Shown in pieces: positions 7,717-16,825 of a stretch of DNA of 64,000 bases (positions are counted from its first letter, which is position 1; every line of letters begins with the position of its first letter). The notes beneath the pieces are model-generated. The model worked only from the letters and a program-made list of their open reading frames with translations. It was not told where the DNA came from and searched no databases. Source of the DNA: Phycicoccus duodecadis (lineage in GTDB: Bacteria; Actinomycetota; Actinomycetes; Actinomycetales; Dermatophilaceae); NCBI RefSeq assembly GCF_002846495.1, contig NZ_PJNE01000001.1, forward strand, positions 1,426,001 to 1,490,000, in the 5' to 3' direction. The position numbers and the translations under genes were made by a program.

Positions 7717-8505
7717 ATGTCCACCGCCGTGGCCGGGCTGGTCGCCCTCGTCGTCGACGACGAGGTCCCCGCCCTGTCCGAGCTCGGCTACCTCCTGCGC
7801 CGCGACGAGCGCGTGGCCGAGGTCCTCACCGCCTCCAACGGCACCGATGCCCTGCGCCTCCTCGACACCCGTGACGTCGACGTCGTCTTCAGCGACATCT
7901 CGATGCCCGGCCTCGACGGCATGGCCCTGGCCCGCGTGATCTCCCGCTTCGCCGTGCGCCCCCAGGTCGTCTTCGTCACCGCCCACGAGCGGCACGCGGT
8001 CGACGCGTTCGCCCTCGATGTCACCGACTACGTGATGAAGCCGGTGCGCGACGGGCGGATCGCCGAGGCGGTCCGACGCGTCGTCGAGCAGCGCGACCGC
8101 GGCGGCCCCCGCACCGAGGCCGCGCCGGGCACCGCGCCCCCGGTCGAGGACGAGACCATCCCCGTCGAGCTCGGCGGCGTCACCCGGTTCATCACCCGCA
8201 GCCAGATCCGCTACGCCCAGGCGCACGGCGACTACGCCCGCCTGCACACCGAGGCGGGCTCGCACCTGGTGCGCGTCCCCCTCACCGTCCTCGAGGAGAA
8301 GTGGGCCGACGTCGGCTTCGTCCGGATCCACCGCTCCACCCTCGTCGCCCTCCCCCACGTCGACGAGGTGCGGATGGACCACGGCCGCTGCTCGGTGCTG
8401 GTGGGGCAGGTCGAGCTGCAGGTGAGCCGCCGGCACACCAAGGCGCTGCGCGACGTCCTGCTGCGCCGCCCCGCGCCGCGCCGGGCGGGGGCCGACCTCC
8501 CGTGA
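7717..8505 (+). CDS. LytTR-family response regulator
   Basis: A 262-residue regulator. The receiver domain (about residues 8-120) has the acidic Asp-Asp-Glu cluster at 14-16, phospho-acceptor Asp60 (Phe-Ser-Asp-Ile-Ser-Met-Pro), a Thr in Val-Thr-Ala-His at 88 and the conserved Lys at 108. A linker rich in Pro and Ala leads to a LytTR DNA-binding domain (about 150-250) with Gln-Ile-Arg-Tyr-Ala-Gln-Ala-His-Gly-Asp-Tyr and a Phe-Val-Arg-Ile-His-Arg-Ser motif. It is the partner of the upstream LytS kinase and probably activates the coupled transporter genes. Its stop overlaps the next start (GTGA). Confidence 0.95.
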   Translation: MSTAVAGLVALVVDDEVPALSELGYLLRRDERVAEVLTASNGTDALRLLDTRDVDVVFSDISMPGLDGMALARVISRFAVRPQVVFVTAHERHAVDAFALDVTDYVMKPVRDGRIAEAVRRVVEQRDRGGPRTEAAPGTAPPVEDETIPVELGGVTRFITRSQIRYAQAHGDYARLHTEAGSHLVRVPLTVLEEKWADVGFVRIHRSTLVALPHVDEVRMDHGRCSVLVGQVELQVSRRHTKALRDVLLRRPAPRRAGADLP

Positions 8506-8882
8506 CCGAGCCGGCGCCACCGCCCGAGCGCGTCCGCGTCACCAGCTCGCGGCGAGGAGCGGTCACCCCCGGGTCGCGCCGCCCGGCCCACGACCTCGAC
8601 GAGCAGACCGAGCTCGGTGACGTCTACCTGGTGGGCCTGATGCGGGCCCAGCTGCGCCTGTCGCTGGCGGTGCTGGCCCTGACCGTCGTCGCGCTCGTGG
8701 CGCTGCCGGTGGTGCTGTCGCTGATGCCCGCCACCCAGGGCACGACCGTCCTCGGCATCCCGTTCCCCTGGCTGGCCCTCGGCGTGGCCGTCTACCCGGC
8801 CGCGTGGGTGCTGGCCCGCTGGTACGCCGGCCAGAGCGAGCGTCTCGAAGCCGACTTCACCGAGGTCGTCGAGCAGCCGTGA
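8502..8882 (+). CDS. Small two-helix membrane protein of a symporter operon (DUF485-like)
   Basis: A 126-residue protein; GTG 8502 overlaps the regulator stop, and its own TGA overlaps the symporter GTG. A polar 45-residue N-terminus is followed by two membrane helices (about 50-73 and 84-105) and an acidic tail containing Tyr-Ala-Gly-Gln-Ser-Glu. Proteins of this size and topology accompany sodium:solute symporters of the ActP/MctC type, where DUF485 partners are presumed to aid transport. I do not see the full DUF485 consensus, so the family link rests mainly on topology and gene order. Confidence 0.75.
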   Translation: MTEPAPPPERVRVTSSRRGAVTPGSRRPAHDLDEQTELGDVYLVGLMRAQLRLSLAVLALTVVALVALPVVLSLMPATQGTTVLGIPFPWLALGVAVYPAAWVLARWYAGQSERLEADFTEVVEQP

Positions 8883-10411
8883 GCCATCCCCTCTCGATCG
8901 TGGCCGTGGCCCTCGTGTGCCTGACGACCCTGGTCGTGGGGGGCTTCGGGCTGCGGCTGTCGCGCCGCACCAGCGACTTCTACGTGGCCGGGCGCACGGT
9001 GTCGCCGCGCCTCAACGCCTCGGCCATCGGCGGCGAGTACCTGTCGGCGGCCAGCTTCCTCGGGGTGGCGGGGCTGGTCTACGGCAGCGGCATCGACATG
9101 CTCTGGCTGCCGGTGGGCTACACCCTCGGCTACCTGGTGCTGCTGGTGATGGTGGCCGCGCCGATGCGTCGATCGGGGGCCTACACACTGCCCGACTTCG
9201 CCGAGGCGCGGCTGGGGTCGAGGGCGGTGCGGCTGGTCTCGTCGGTGCTGGTGGTGGCCATCGGCTGGCTCTACCTGGTGCCGCAGTTCCAGGGCGCCGG
9301 CCTCACCCTGACCCTCGTCACCGGCGCGCCCCCGTGGGTGGGCGGCCTCGTCGTGATGGTCGTCATCGCCGCCGCGGTCGGAGCCGGCGGGATGCGCTCG
9401 ATCACCTTCGTGCAGGCGGTGCAGTACTGGATCAAGCTCACCGCGCTGGCCGTCCCGGCGTTCGTGCTGCTGCTGCTCTGGTTCCGTGCCGGGCACCCCG
9501 CCCCGGTGGTGCCGCCCGAGTGGCACGCCCCGCTCACGCCCCGCGGTCCCGGTGACCACCCCTGGTACCGCACCGCCTCGACCGTGCTCGCGCTCTGCCT
9601 CGGCACCATGGGCCTGCCGCACGTGCTGGTGCGCTACTACACCAACCCCGACGGCGTCGGCGCGCGCCGCACCACGGTGACCGTCATCGCCCTGCTGGGC
9701 GCCTTCTACCTGCTGCCGCCGGTGTACGCGGCGCTCGGACGGGTGGTCTTCCCGGTGCTGCCCGAGGGCGTGCGCAGCGACTCGATCGTGCTGAGCATCC
9801 CGGGGGAGCTCGCGCCCGGGCTGGGCGGTGACCTGCTGACGGCGATGCTGGCCGGGGGCGCCTTCGCGGCCTTCCTGTCGACGGCCTCGGGCCTGGCAAT
9901 GTCGGTGACCGGCGTCCTCGACCAGGAGCTGCTGCGGCCCCAGCTGGCGCGCTTCACCGGCGGGGACGCGCCCGGGGCCGGCGGCTTCCGGTTCGCGGCG
10001 GTGCTGGCCGTGGTGCTGCCCTACCTGCTGAGCCGGGCGGTCGAGCCGCTCGGACTGGCGACCACCGTGGGCCTGGCGTTCACGGTGGCGGCCTCGACCT
10101 TCGCGCCGCTCATCATCCTCGGCGTCTGGTGGCGCGGGCTGTCGGTGCCGGGGGCGATGGCGGGCCTGCTGGTCGGCGCTCTGGGCACCGGCACGGCGCT
10201 CGCCACCACGTTGGGGCGCGGCGACCTCGGCGGGTGGCCGGGCGCCCTGCTGGCCAACCCCGCGCTGTGGACGGTGCCCCTGGCCTTCGCCACCGCCGCC
10301 GTGGTGTCCCTGGCCACGCCGGGGCGGGTGCCGGCGTCGACGACCCGGGTGCTGGTGCGGCTGCACACCCCCGAACGGGTCACCTTGGCGCGCAGCCGCC
10401 TGCGCGACTGA
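8879..10411 (+). CDS. Sodium:solute symporter (ActP/MctC-like monocarboxylate transporter)
   Basis: A 510-residue polytopic protein with about 13 hydrophobic segments, starting at GTG 8879 (GTGA overlap). The early segment Asp-Phe-Tyr-Val-Ala-Gly-Arg and Gly-Glu-Tyr-Leu-Ser-Ala-Ala-Ser-Phe-Leu-Gly mark the SSS family. A Gly-Thr-Met-Gly-Leu-Pro-His-Val-Leu-Val-Arg segment mid-protein is typical of acetate/pyruvate symporters such as ActP and MctC. It is translationally coupled to the LytSR system, suggesting that transport capacity is controlled by the kinase. The exact carboxylate cannot be predicted. It differs in length and detail from the second symporter at 13401, so the two are old paralogues and not a recent duplication. 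Confidence 0.92.
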   Translation: MSHPLSIVAVALVCLTTLVVGGFGLRLSRRTSDFYVAGRTVSPRLNASAIGGEYLSAASFLGVAGLVYGSGIDMLWLPVGYTLGYLVLLVMVAAPMRRSGAYTLPDFAEARLGSRAVRLVSSVLVVAIGWLYLVPQFQGAGLTLTLVTGAPPWVGGLVVMVVIAAAVGAGGMRSITFVQAVQYWIKLTALAVPAFVLLLLWFRAGHPAPVVPPEWHAPLTPRGPGDHPWYRTASTVLALCLGTMGLPHVLVRYYTNPDGVGARRTTVTVIALLGAFYLLPPVYAALGRVVFPVLPEGVRSDSIVLSIPGELAPGLGGDLLTAMLAGGAFAAFLSTASGLAMSVTGVLDQELLRPQLARFTGGDAPGAGGFRFAAVLAVVLPYLLSRAVEPLGLATTVGLAFTVAASTFAPLIILGVWWRGLSVPGAMAGLLVGALGTGTALATTLGRGDLGGWPGALLANPALWTVPLAFATAAVVSLATPGRVPASTTRVLVRLHTPERVTLARSRLRD

Positions 10412-10439
10412 CCCCCACCCCGCGACTGACCCCCACCCC
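10404..10439 (+). repeat. 18-bp tandem duplication at the symporter stop codon
   Basis: Two exact copies of an 18-base unit (10404-10421 and 10422-10439) include the last codons and the TGA of the symporter gene. The second copy is untranslated. It looks like a slippage or duplication event at the gene end. Confidence 0.8.
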
Positions 10440-10457
10440 GCGCCCCCCAACCCCTCG

Positions 10458-10527
10458 ACTTCGTGCGACTTACACACGGTTCTCACCGCTCGGGGCGTGC
10501 GAGAACCGTGTGTAAGTCGCACGAAGT
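10458..10527. repeat. 27-bp perfect inverted repeat between convergent genes
   Basis: The arms 10458-10484 and 10501-10527 are exact reverse complements flanking a 16-base loop. The arms are less GC-rich than the surroundings and contain runs such as ACTTACACACGG. The element sits midway between the symporter gene and the convergent kbl gene, so it could serve as a bidirectional terminator. Its length and non-GC composition are more like a dispersed REP-type palindrome than an ordinary terminator. Confidence 0.85.
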
Positions 10528-10551
10528 GGGGAAGCCGGGGAGGGGACGGGG

Positions 10552-11745
<1,194 letters not shown>

Positions 11746-11806
11746 GTGGCCTCCTCGGGGTCGTAGGTCGTCGGGGTCGCCGACGACCCAGCCTAGGCCC
11801 GGCCGG

Positions 11807-12847
11807 TCAGCTCCAGTCGAGCACGACCTTGCCGCCGCGTCCCGACCGGGTCTCGGCGAAGGCCGCCTGCCACTCCTCGGCGCGGTGCCGCCCCGTGATG
11901 ACCGACGACACCGACTCCCGCAGGCGCTGCGACGAGGCCAGCATCGAGCCCATCAGGTACCAGGTCTCGAACATCTCGCGGCCGTAGATGCCGCGCAGCG
12001 TGATCATGTGGGTGATGACCCGGCCCCAGTCGATGGCGTAGCGGTCCTTCGGCAGCCCGAGGAGCGCCACCTTCCCCCCGTGGTTCATGTTCGCCAGCAG
12101 GTCCTCGACCGCCAGCGGCGAGCCCGACATCTCGAGCCCGATGTCGAAGCCCTCGACCATGCCCAGCGCCCGCTGCGCGTCCGCCAGCGACTCGCCCCGG
12201 GAGACGTCGACGACGTGGTCGGCCCCGGCGGCCCGGGCCAGCGCGAGCCGGTCGGCGGACATGTCGGTGACGGCGATGCGACGGGCCCCGGCGTGCCGCA
12301 CCACCGCGACCGCCATCACCCCGATCGGCCCGGCCCCGGTGACCGCGACGTCCTCGCCCACCACCGGCCACTGCAGCGCGGTGTGCACGGCGTTGCCGAG
12401 CGGGTCGAAGACGGCCCCCAGGTCGGGGTCGAGCTCGGCCGGCTGGACCCACGCGTTGGTGGCGGGGACCACCACCAGGTCGGCGAAGGCGCCGTCGCGG
12501 TTGACGCCGATGCCCACGGTGTTGATGCACAGGTGCCGCCGCCCGGCCCGGCAGTTGCGGCACACCCCGCACACCACGTGGCCCTCGCCCGAGACGAGGT
12601 CGCCGACGGCGACGTGCTCGACATCGTCGCCCACCTCGACGACCCGCCCGCAGAACTCGTGGCCCAGGGTCAGGGGCGCCCGCACGGTGGCGGCCGCCCA
12701 CTCGTCCCACTGCTCCAGGTGCAGGTCGGTACCGCAGATGCCGGCCCGCAGGACCCGCACCAGCACGTCCTTGGGTCCGCAGACGGGGTCGGGGACCTCG
12801 ACCAGCTCGAGACCGGGACCGGCGGTGACCTTCCGCAGTGCGCGCAC
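11807..12847 (-). CDS. tdh: L-threonine 3-dehydrogenase
   Basis: A 346-residue zinc-dependent medium-chain dehydrogenase. GTG 12847 gives the standard Met-Arg-Ala-Leu-Arg-Lys N-terminus. The catalytic zinc ligands lie in Gly-Ile-Cys-Gly-Thr-Asp-Leu-His and Gly-His-Glu-Phe-Cys-Gly. A structural-zinc lobe with Cys-Gly-Val-Cys-Arg-Asn-Cys and a fourth Cys follows, and the NAD loop is Gly-Ala-Gly-Pro-Ile-Gly. It oxidises threonine to 2-amino-3-oxobutyrate for Kbl. The sequence CATGAT six bases before the GTG is a weak leaderless-type -10. It faces the second symporter pair divergently across a 211-base gap. Confidence 0.95.
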   Translation of the reverse strand: MRALRKVTAGPGLELVEVPDPVCGPKDVLVRVLRAGICGTDLHLEQWDEWAAATVRAPLTLGHEFCGRVVEVGDDVEHVAVGDLVSGEGHVVCGVCRNCRAGRRHLCINTVGIGVNRDGAFADLVVVPATNAWVQPAELDPDLGAVFDPLGNAVHTALQWPVVGEDVAVTGAGPIGVMAVAVVRHAGARRIAVTDMSADRLALARAAGADHVVDVSRGESLADAQRALGMVEGFDIGLEMSGSPLAVEDLLANMNHGGKVALLGLPKDRYAIDWGRVITHMITLRGIYGREMFETWYLMGSMLASSQRLRESVSSVITGRHRAEEWQAAFAETRSGRGGKVVLDWS

Positions 12848-13048
12848 GGGCCCATCATGCCCACCGACCGTTCGGCGCAGCGAGCGGCCCGCTCGGCGCA
12901 CCCCGGCCGGCCGCACAGCGGCGGCCTCCCTCCGCTGGCCGCGGCATGCCGCCGCCCGTCGCGCCGCCGGGCGCACCCCCTGACGCGCGGGGCGCCCTCG
13001 GCCCCACCCTGGGGACCGTCCCGGGCTCGACGCGCGGGGCCCGACCAT

Positions 13049-13055
13049 GGAGGTG
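13049..13055 (+). promoter_or_regulatory. Shine-Dalgarno site that fixes the DUF485 start
   Basis: GGAGGTG lies five bases (from GGAGG) before GTG 13059. The upstream ATG at 13047 overlaps this site and has no binding site of its own, so GTG 13059 is the better start. Confidence 0.65.
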
Positions 13056-13058
13056 ACC

Positions 13059-13397
13059 GTGAGCAACGACGCTCGCACGCAGCAAGAGGACGCCTACCTC
13101 GCCCTGCAGTCCACGGACGAGTTCCAGGCCCTGCGCAAGAAGTTCCGCGGCTTCGTCTTCCCGATGACCGGCTTCTTCCTCGCCTGGTACTTCCTGTACG
13201 TCCTGCTGTCGATCTTCGCCCCCGGCTTCATGGGCCAGAAGGTCGCCGGCAACATCACCATCGGCCTGCTGTTCGGCCTCGGACAGTTCGTGACGACGTT
13301 CGCGATCACGTTCATCTACGCCCGCTGGGCCAACCGCGAGCTCGACCCGATGGCCGAGCGCCTCGGGGCCCGGCTCGACGCCCCGAAGGAGGTCTGA
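13059..13397 (+). CDS. DUF485 membrane protein, symporter partner
   Basis: A 112-residue protein (116 if started at ATG 13047). An N-terminal polar part with Phe-Gln-Ala-Leu-Arg-Lys-Lys-Phe-Arg-Gly-Phe-Val-Phe-Pro is the DUF485 hallmark. Two membrane helices (about 33-55 and 69-89) follow, and then Tyr-Ala-Arg-Trp-Ala-Asn-Arg-Glu. In Corynebacterium the MctB/MctC pair has this order, and E. coli YjcH-ActP is similar. It lies three bases ahead of the symporter gene and is certainly co-transcribed with it. The function is presumed accessory to acetate, pyruvate or propionate uptake. Confidence 0.92.
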   Translation: MSNDARTQQEDAYLALQSTDEFQALRKKFRGFVFPMTGFFLAWYFLYVLLSIFAPGFMGQKVAGNITIGLLFGLGQFVTTFAITFIYARWANRELDPMAERLGARLDAPKEV

Positions 13398-13400
13398 CCG

Positions 13401-15050
13401 ATGGCGCTCGCCCTCCCCGCGGCCGACGCCGCCGACAGCGTCGGCTCCCCCGCGCTCAACATCGGCATCTTCGCCGCCTTCGTCGTCTTCACCCTGGTCA
13501 TCGTCATCCGGGTGGCCTCGGGCAAGAAGACCGCGGCGCAGTACTACACCGGCGGCGGCGCGTTCAGCGGCCGCCAGAACGGCATCGCCATCGCCGGCGA
13601 CTACCTCTCGGCCGCCTCGTTCCTCGGTATCGCCGGTGCGATCGCCCTCCAGGGCTACGACGGCTTCCTCTACTCCATCGGGTTCCTCGTGGCCTGGCTC
13701 GTGGCGCTGCTGCTCGTGGCCGAGCTGCTGCGGAACACCGGTCGCTTCACGATGGCCGACGTGCTGTCCTACCGCCTGCGGCAGCGCCCCGTGCGCATCG
13801 CCACCGCGCTGTCGGTCATCGCCGTCTCGTTCTTCTACCTGCTGGCCCAGATGGCCGGCGCCGGTGGCCTCGTCTCGCTGCTGCTCGGCATCAACGGCGA
13901 GCTCGCCCAGGACCTCGTCATCGCCCTCGTCGGTGCGGTGATGATCGCCTACGTGCTCATCGGCGGAATGAAGGGCACGACCTACGTCCAGATCATCAAG
14001 GCGCTGCTGCTCATCGCCGGCACCTTCGTCATCACGGTCTGGGTGCTGGCCAAGTACGGGTTCGACTTCTCGGGCCTGCTGCAGGCCGCGGCCGACAACT
14101 CGCCCAAGGCGGGTGAGAAGCTGTTCGAGCCCGGGCTGAAGTACGGCAAGAGCCTCACCACCCAGATCGACTTCGTGTCGCTGGCGATGGCCCTCGTGCT
14201 CGGCACCGCCGGCCTCCCCCACGTGCTCCAGCGCTTCTACACGGTGCCCACGAGCCAGCAGGCCCGCAAGTCGGTCGAGTGGGCCATCTGGCTCATCGGC
14301 GGGTTCTACCTGCTCACCCTGGTCGTCGGCTACGGCGCCGCCGCCCTGGTGGGCCCGGCCCGGATCAACGCCGCCCCCGGCAAGGCCAACGCCGCGGCGC
14401 CGCTGCTCGCCTACGAGCTCGGCGGGTCGGTGCTGCTGGGCATCATCTCCGGCGTCGCCTTCGCGACCATCCTCGCGGTGGTCGCCGGCCTCACCATCAC
14501 CACCTCCGCCACCTTCGCGCACGACCTCTACAAGGAGGTCTTCAAGCACGGCGAGGGCAGCCAGGAGCAGGAGGTGCGGGTCGCTCGCATCGCCGCGGTC
14601 GTCATCGGCGTCGTCGCGATCGTCGGAGGCATCTTCGCCAAGACCCAGAACATCGCGTTCCTGGTGGCGCTGGCGTTCGCGGTGGCGGCGAGCGCGAACC
14701 TGCCGACCATCCTGTACTCGCTGTTCTGGAGGCGCTTCAACACCCGGGGCGCCCTGTTCTCCATCTACGGCGGCCTCATCTCGGCCATCGGGCTGATCAT
14801 CTTCAGCCCCGTGGTCTCGGGCAAGCCGTCGCTGGAGCCGGGCGGCCCGAGCCAGTCGATGATCCAGAACACCGCGGTCGACTTCCACTGGTTCCCGCTC
14901 GACAACCCCGGCCTGGTCTCGATCCCGCTCGCCTTCTTCCTCGGCTGGCTGGGCACCGTGACCAGCAAGGAGCACAACGCCCGCAAGTACGCCGAGATGG
15001 AGGTCCGCAGCCTCACCGGCCACGGCGTCGGCGAGGCCGTCAGCCACTGA
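13401..15050 (+). CDS. actP: Cation/acetate symporter, ActP/MctC type
   Basis: A 549-residue polytopic SSS-family transporter starting at ATG 13401. Key segments are Ala-Gln-Tyr-Tyr-Thr-Gly-Gly-Gly near the N-terminus, Ala-Gly-Asp-Tyr-Leu-Ser-Ala-Ala-Ser-Phe-Leu-Gly, and Leu-Gly-Thr-Ala-Gly-Leu-Pro-His-Val-Leu-Gln-Arg-Phe-Tyr, all typical of ActP. It imports acetate or related monocarboxylates with sodium or protons. With the upstream DUF485 protein it forms the canonical two-gene module, and acetyl-CoA synthetase follows 3.8 kb downstream. It ends at a strong hairpin at 15066-15103. Confidence 0.95.
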   Translation: MALALPAADAADSVGSPALNIGIFAAFVVFTLVIVIRVASGKKTAAQYYTGGGAFSGRQNGIAIAGDYLSAASFLGIAGAIALQGYDGFLYSIGFLVAWLVALLLVAELLRNTGRFTMADVLSYRLRQRPVRIATALSVIAVSFFYLLAQMAGAGGLVSLLLGINGELAQDLVIALVGAVMIAYVLIGGMKGTTYVQIIKALLLIAGTFVITVWVLAKYGFDFSGLLQAAADNSPKAGEKLFEPGLKYGKSLTTQIDFVSLAMALVLGTAGLPHVLQRFYTVPTSQQARKSVEWAIWLIGGFYLLTLVVGYGAAALVGPARINAAPGKANAAAPLLAYELGGSVLLGIISGVAFATILAVVAGLTITTSATFAHDLYKEVFKHGEGSQEQEVRVARIAAVVIGVVAIVGGIFAKTQNIAFLVALAFAVAASANLPTILYSLFWRRFNTRGALFSIYGGLISAIGLIIFSPVVSGKPSLEPGGPSQSMIQNTAVDFHWFPLDNPGLVSIPLAFFLGWLGTVTSKEHNARKYAEMEVRSLTGHGVGEAVSH

Positions 15051-15065
15051 CGGCAACCGGTACGG

Positions 15066-15103
15066 CGACGGCCGCGGGGTGGGTCGACCCCCCGCGGCCG
15101 TCG
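15066..15103 (+). terminator. 14-bp perfect hairpin terminator after actP
   Basis: The arms 15066-15079 and 15090-15103 pair perfectly around a 10-base loop, 15 bases after the actP stop. No T-tract follows. Confidence 0.7.
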
Positions 15104-15241
15104 CGCGTCGTACGGGCGGAGGGCCTTGACCTGCCACCAGGTGTCGGGGGAGGCGGCGTCCTCGTCCTGGGTCAGCGAGCGGCGCCCGCCGAGCCCCTCC
15201 CGTCGGTGGTCGCACGGCCGGGCGCGTCCACTGACGGCGGC

Positions 15242-15276
15242 GGCCGCGGGGCGGTGCGGGTCAACCCCCCGCGGCC
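15242..15276. repeat. Second, related hairpin copy upstream of the AMIN-like gene
   Basis: The arms 15242-15251 and 15267-15276 pair over 10 bp. The right arm and its flank (about 15258-15285) nearly repeat the right half of the actP terminator (about 15081-15108), including ACCCCCCGCGGCCGTCG. The 298-base gap 15051-15348 thus contains two related hairpins, suggesting local duplication of a terminator. No other gene is visible in the gap. Confidence 0.6.
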
Positions 15277-15348
15277 GTCGTGCGTCCATGTATCGGACGC
15301 ACGTCGCGCCCCTCCTCACCAGGGAGAGCACGTCACCAGGAGGCCGTC

Positions 15349-15924
15349 ATGTCCATCCACCCCTCGGACCCCGCACCGTCGCCCCGCCCGCGCGCACGCC
15401 GGGCCACCCGCCGTCGCTCGGTGGCCGCGCTCGTCGCCGCCCTCGCCCTGGCCGCCGTCCCGGCCTCGACCGGCTCCGCCACGGCCCAGGCCGCGGGGTG
15501 CGCCGTCACCTGGGGCTCTCTCGCGAAGACGTCGCCGACGCTGCTCACCGGTCGCATCACGGCGGTGCGCGCCGGCCGGCACACCTGCTACGACCGGCTG
15601 GTCGTCGACCTGACCGGCCGCGCGCCGGGCTACTCGGTGCGGTACGTCTCGACCGTCTACTCCGAGGGCCGGGGAGCGCCGGTCCCCGTCGCGGGCGGTG
15701 CGCGTCTCGCCGTCGTCGTCAAGCGCGGGGCCACCACGACCCCGGCGATGCCCACCGTGGCCGGGTTCAGCACCTTCCGGCAGGTGCGGTGGGCCGGGTC
15801 CTTCGAGGGCTACACCACGCTCGCCCTGGGCGTCCGCGCCCGGCTGCCGTTCCGCGTGTTCACGCTGTACGACGCCGCGACGAACCGCAGCCGCCTCGTC
15901 ATCGACGTGGCCCACACCTGGTGA
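15349..15924 (+). CDS. Secreted AMIN-like domain protein
   Basis: A 191-residue exported protein. ATG 15349 follows an AGGAGG site at good spacing. It has a long twin-Arg-rich head (Arg-Arg-Ala-Thr-Arg-Arg-Arg-Ser), a hydrophobic signal helix and an Ala-Gln-Ala-Ala-Gly cleavage region at about residues 45-49. The mature part carries Cys-Tyr-Asp-Arg-Leu-Val-Val-Asp-Leu-Thr-Gly and ends Ser-Arg-Leu-Val-Ile-Asp-Val-Ala-His. This beta-rich pattern resembles the actinobacterial AMIN-like domain. Two Cys residues in the mature part could form a disulfide. Such proteins are presumed to act in the cell envelope. The function is unknown. Confidence 0.75.
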   Translation: MSIHPSDPAPSPRPRARRATRRRSVAALVAALALAAVPASTGSATAQAAGCAVTWGSLAKTSPTLLTGRITAVRAGRHTCYDRLVVDLTGRAPGYSVRYVSTVYSEGRGAPVPVAGGARLAVVVKRGATTTPAMPTVAGFSTFRQVRWAGSFEGYTTLALGVRARLPFRVFTLYDAATNRSRLVIDVAHTW

Positions 15925-15928
15925 CGGC

Positions 15929-16825
15929 CTAGACGGACGCGCCCGCCTGCGCGCGCAGCCGGGCGGCGAGGTCGTCGTCGACCGTCGCGAAGAACTGCCC
16001 CACGACGTCCTCGAGGTGGGCGACGGAGTCAGCGCGGAAGAGGACCGGCTGGTAGGCCGTGATGTCGTAGTTGAGCGTGCCCATGTCGACCAGGTCCAGC
16101 GGGCGGATCTCCATCCCGCCGAACTCGTCCAGCTCGCCGTAGCTGCTGAGGATGCCGGCGCCGTAGGCCTTCAGGTCGTCGCCGTCGGACATCACCCCGA
16201 ACTCCATCGAGAACCAGAAGACGTCGGCGACGAACTTCAGCGCCTCGTCGGTCTCCAGCCGCAGGCTCGCGGCGCCCGCGGCCTCGGTGACCGCCGCGAA
16301 GCGCGGGCTCGCGAGCTGGTTCCCGTGGCCCACCACCTCGTGCAGGATGTCGGGCTCCGGGGTGTAGAGCGGCTGGCTGCCGTGGCGCAGGTACTGGGTC
16401 GAGTTGAAGGTGCGCCGCCCCAGGTCACCGTAGAAGTCGCGCAGCGGCACCAGCCCGGGGGCCGCGGTGTAGGACCACCCGGTGAGCGGGAGCAGGCGCT
16501 CCGTGACCTCCGCCAGCTGCGGCACGTGGTCGGTCGGGAGGCCGAGGGCGACCTTGCCGGCCAGGAACTCGGGGTGGGCGTGGCGCTCGTGCTTGGGGGC
16601 GAGCTCGGCGCAGACCGTGCGCCAGATGTCGTGCTCGGCGTCGGTGTAGTCGATGGTGGGGAGCGGCTCCCCCGCCCGGTAGGCCAGGGCCGTGGCGGCG
16701 ATCTCACCGCGCCGCCGCAGGTAGGCGTCGTCGTGCAGCCCGGGGTGGTTGTCGGCCAGATGGACCCGAACGGTCCCGTCGTCCTCCGTCGTCACGGCCG
16801 AGTACAGCTGTCCTTCCTCGAACAC
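15929..16825 (-). CDS. phhA: Phenylalanine 4-monooxygenase
   Basis: A 298-residue biopterin-dependent aromatic amino acid hydroxylase. GTG 16825 is chosen for the GAGGAGG eight bases upstream. The iron ligands are visible: His162 and His167 in Leu-His-Glu-Val-Val-Gly-His, and Glu208 in Phe-Ser-Met-Glu-Phe-Gly. The Pro-Asp-Ile segment just ahead is also conserved. It converts phenylalanine to tyrosine for catabolism or pigment supply. No pterin dehydratase or tyrosine pathway gene is adjacent. The stop is only four bases from the convergent AMIN-like gene. A palindrome at 16964-16978 upstream could bind a regulator. Confidence 0.93.
   Translation of the reverse strand: MFEEGQLYSAVTTEDDGTVRVHLADNHPGLHDDAYLRRRGEIAATALAYRAGEPLPTIDYTDAEHDIWRTVCAELAPKHERHAHPEFLAGKVALGLPTDHVPQLAEVTERLLPLTGWSYTAAPGLVPLRDFYGDLGRRTFNSTQYLRHGSQPLYTPEPDILHEVVGHGNQLASPRFAAVTEAAGAASLRLETDEALKFVADVFWFSMEFGVMSDGDDLKAYGAGILSSYGELDEFGGMEIRPLDLVDMGTLNYDITAYQPVLFRADSVAHLEDVVGQFFATVDDDLAARLRAQAGASV

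Noticed and set aside
12855..13046. Additional small coding frames between tdh and the DUF485 gene
   Set aside because: The frames lack binding sites and family features. The 199 bases are best read as a divergent promoter region.
12855..15215. 786-codon minus-strand frame across actP
   Set aside because: It is antisense to the DUF485-ActP pair, which has clear family motifs. The translated product is low-complexity Asp/Glu/Arg/Gly.
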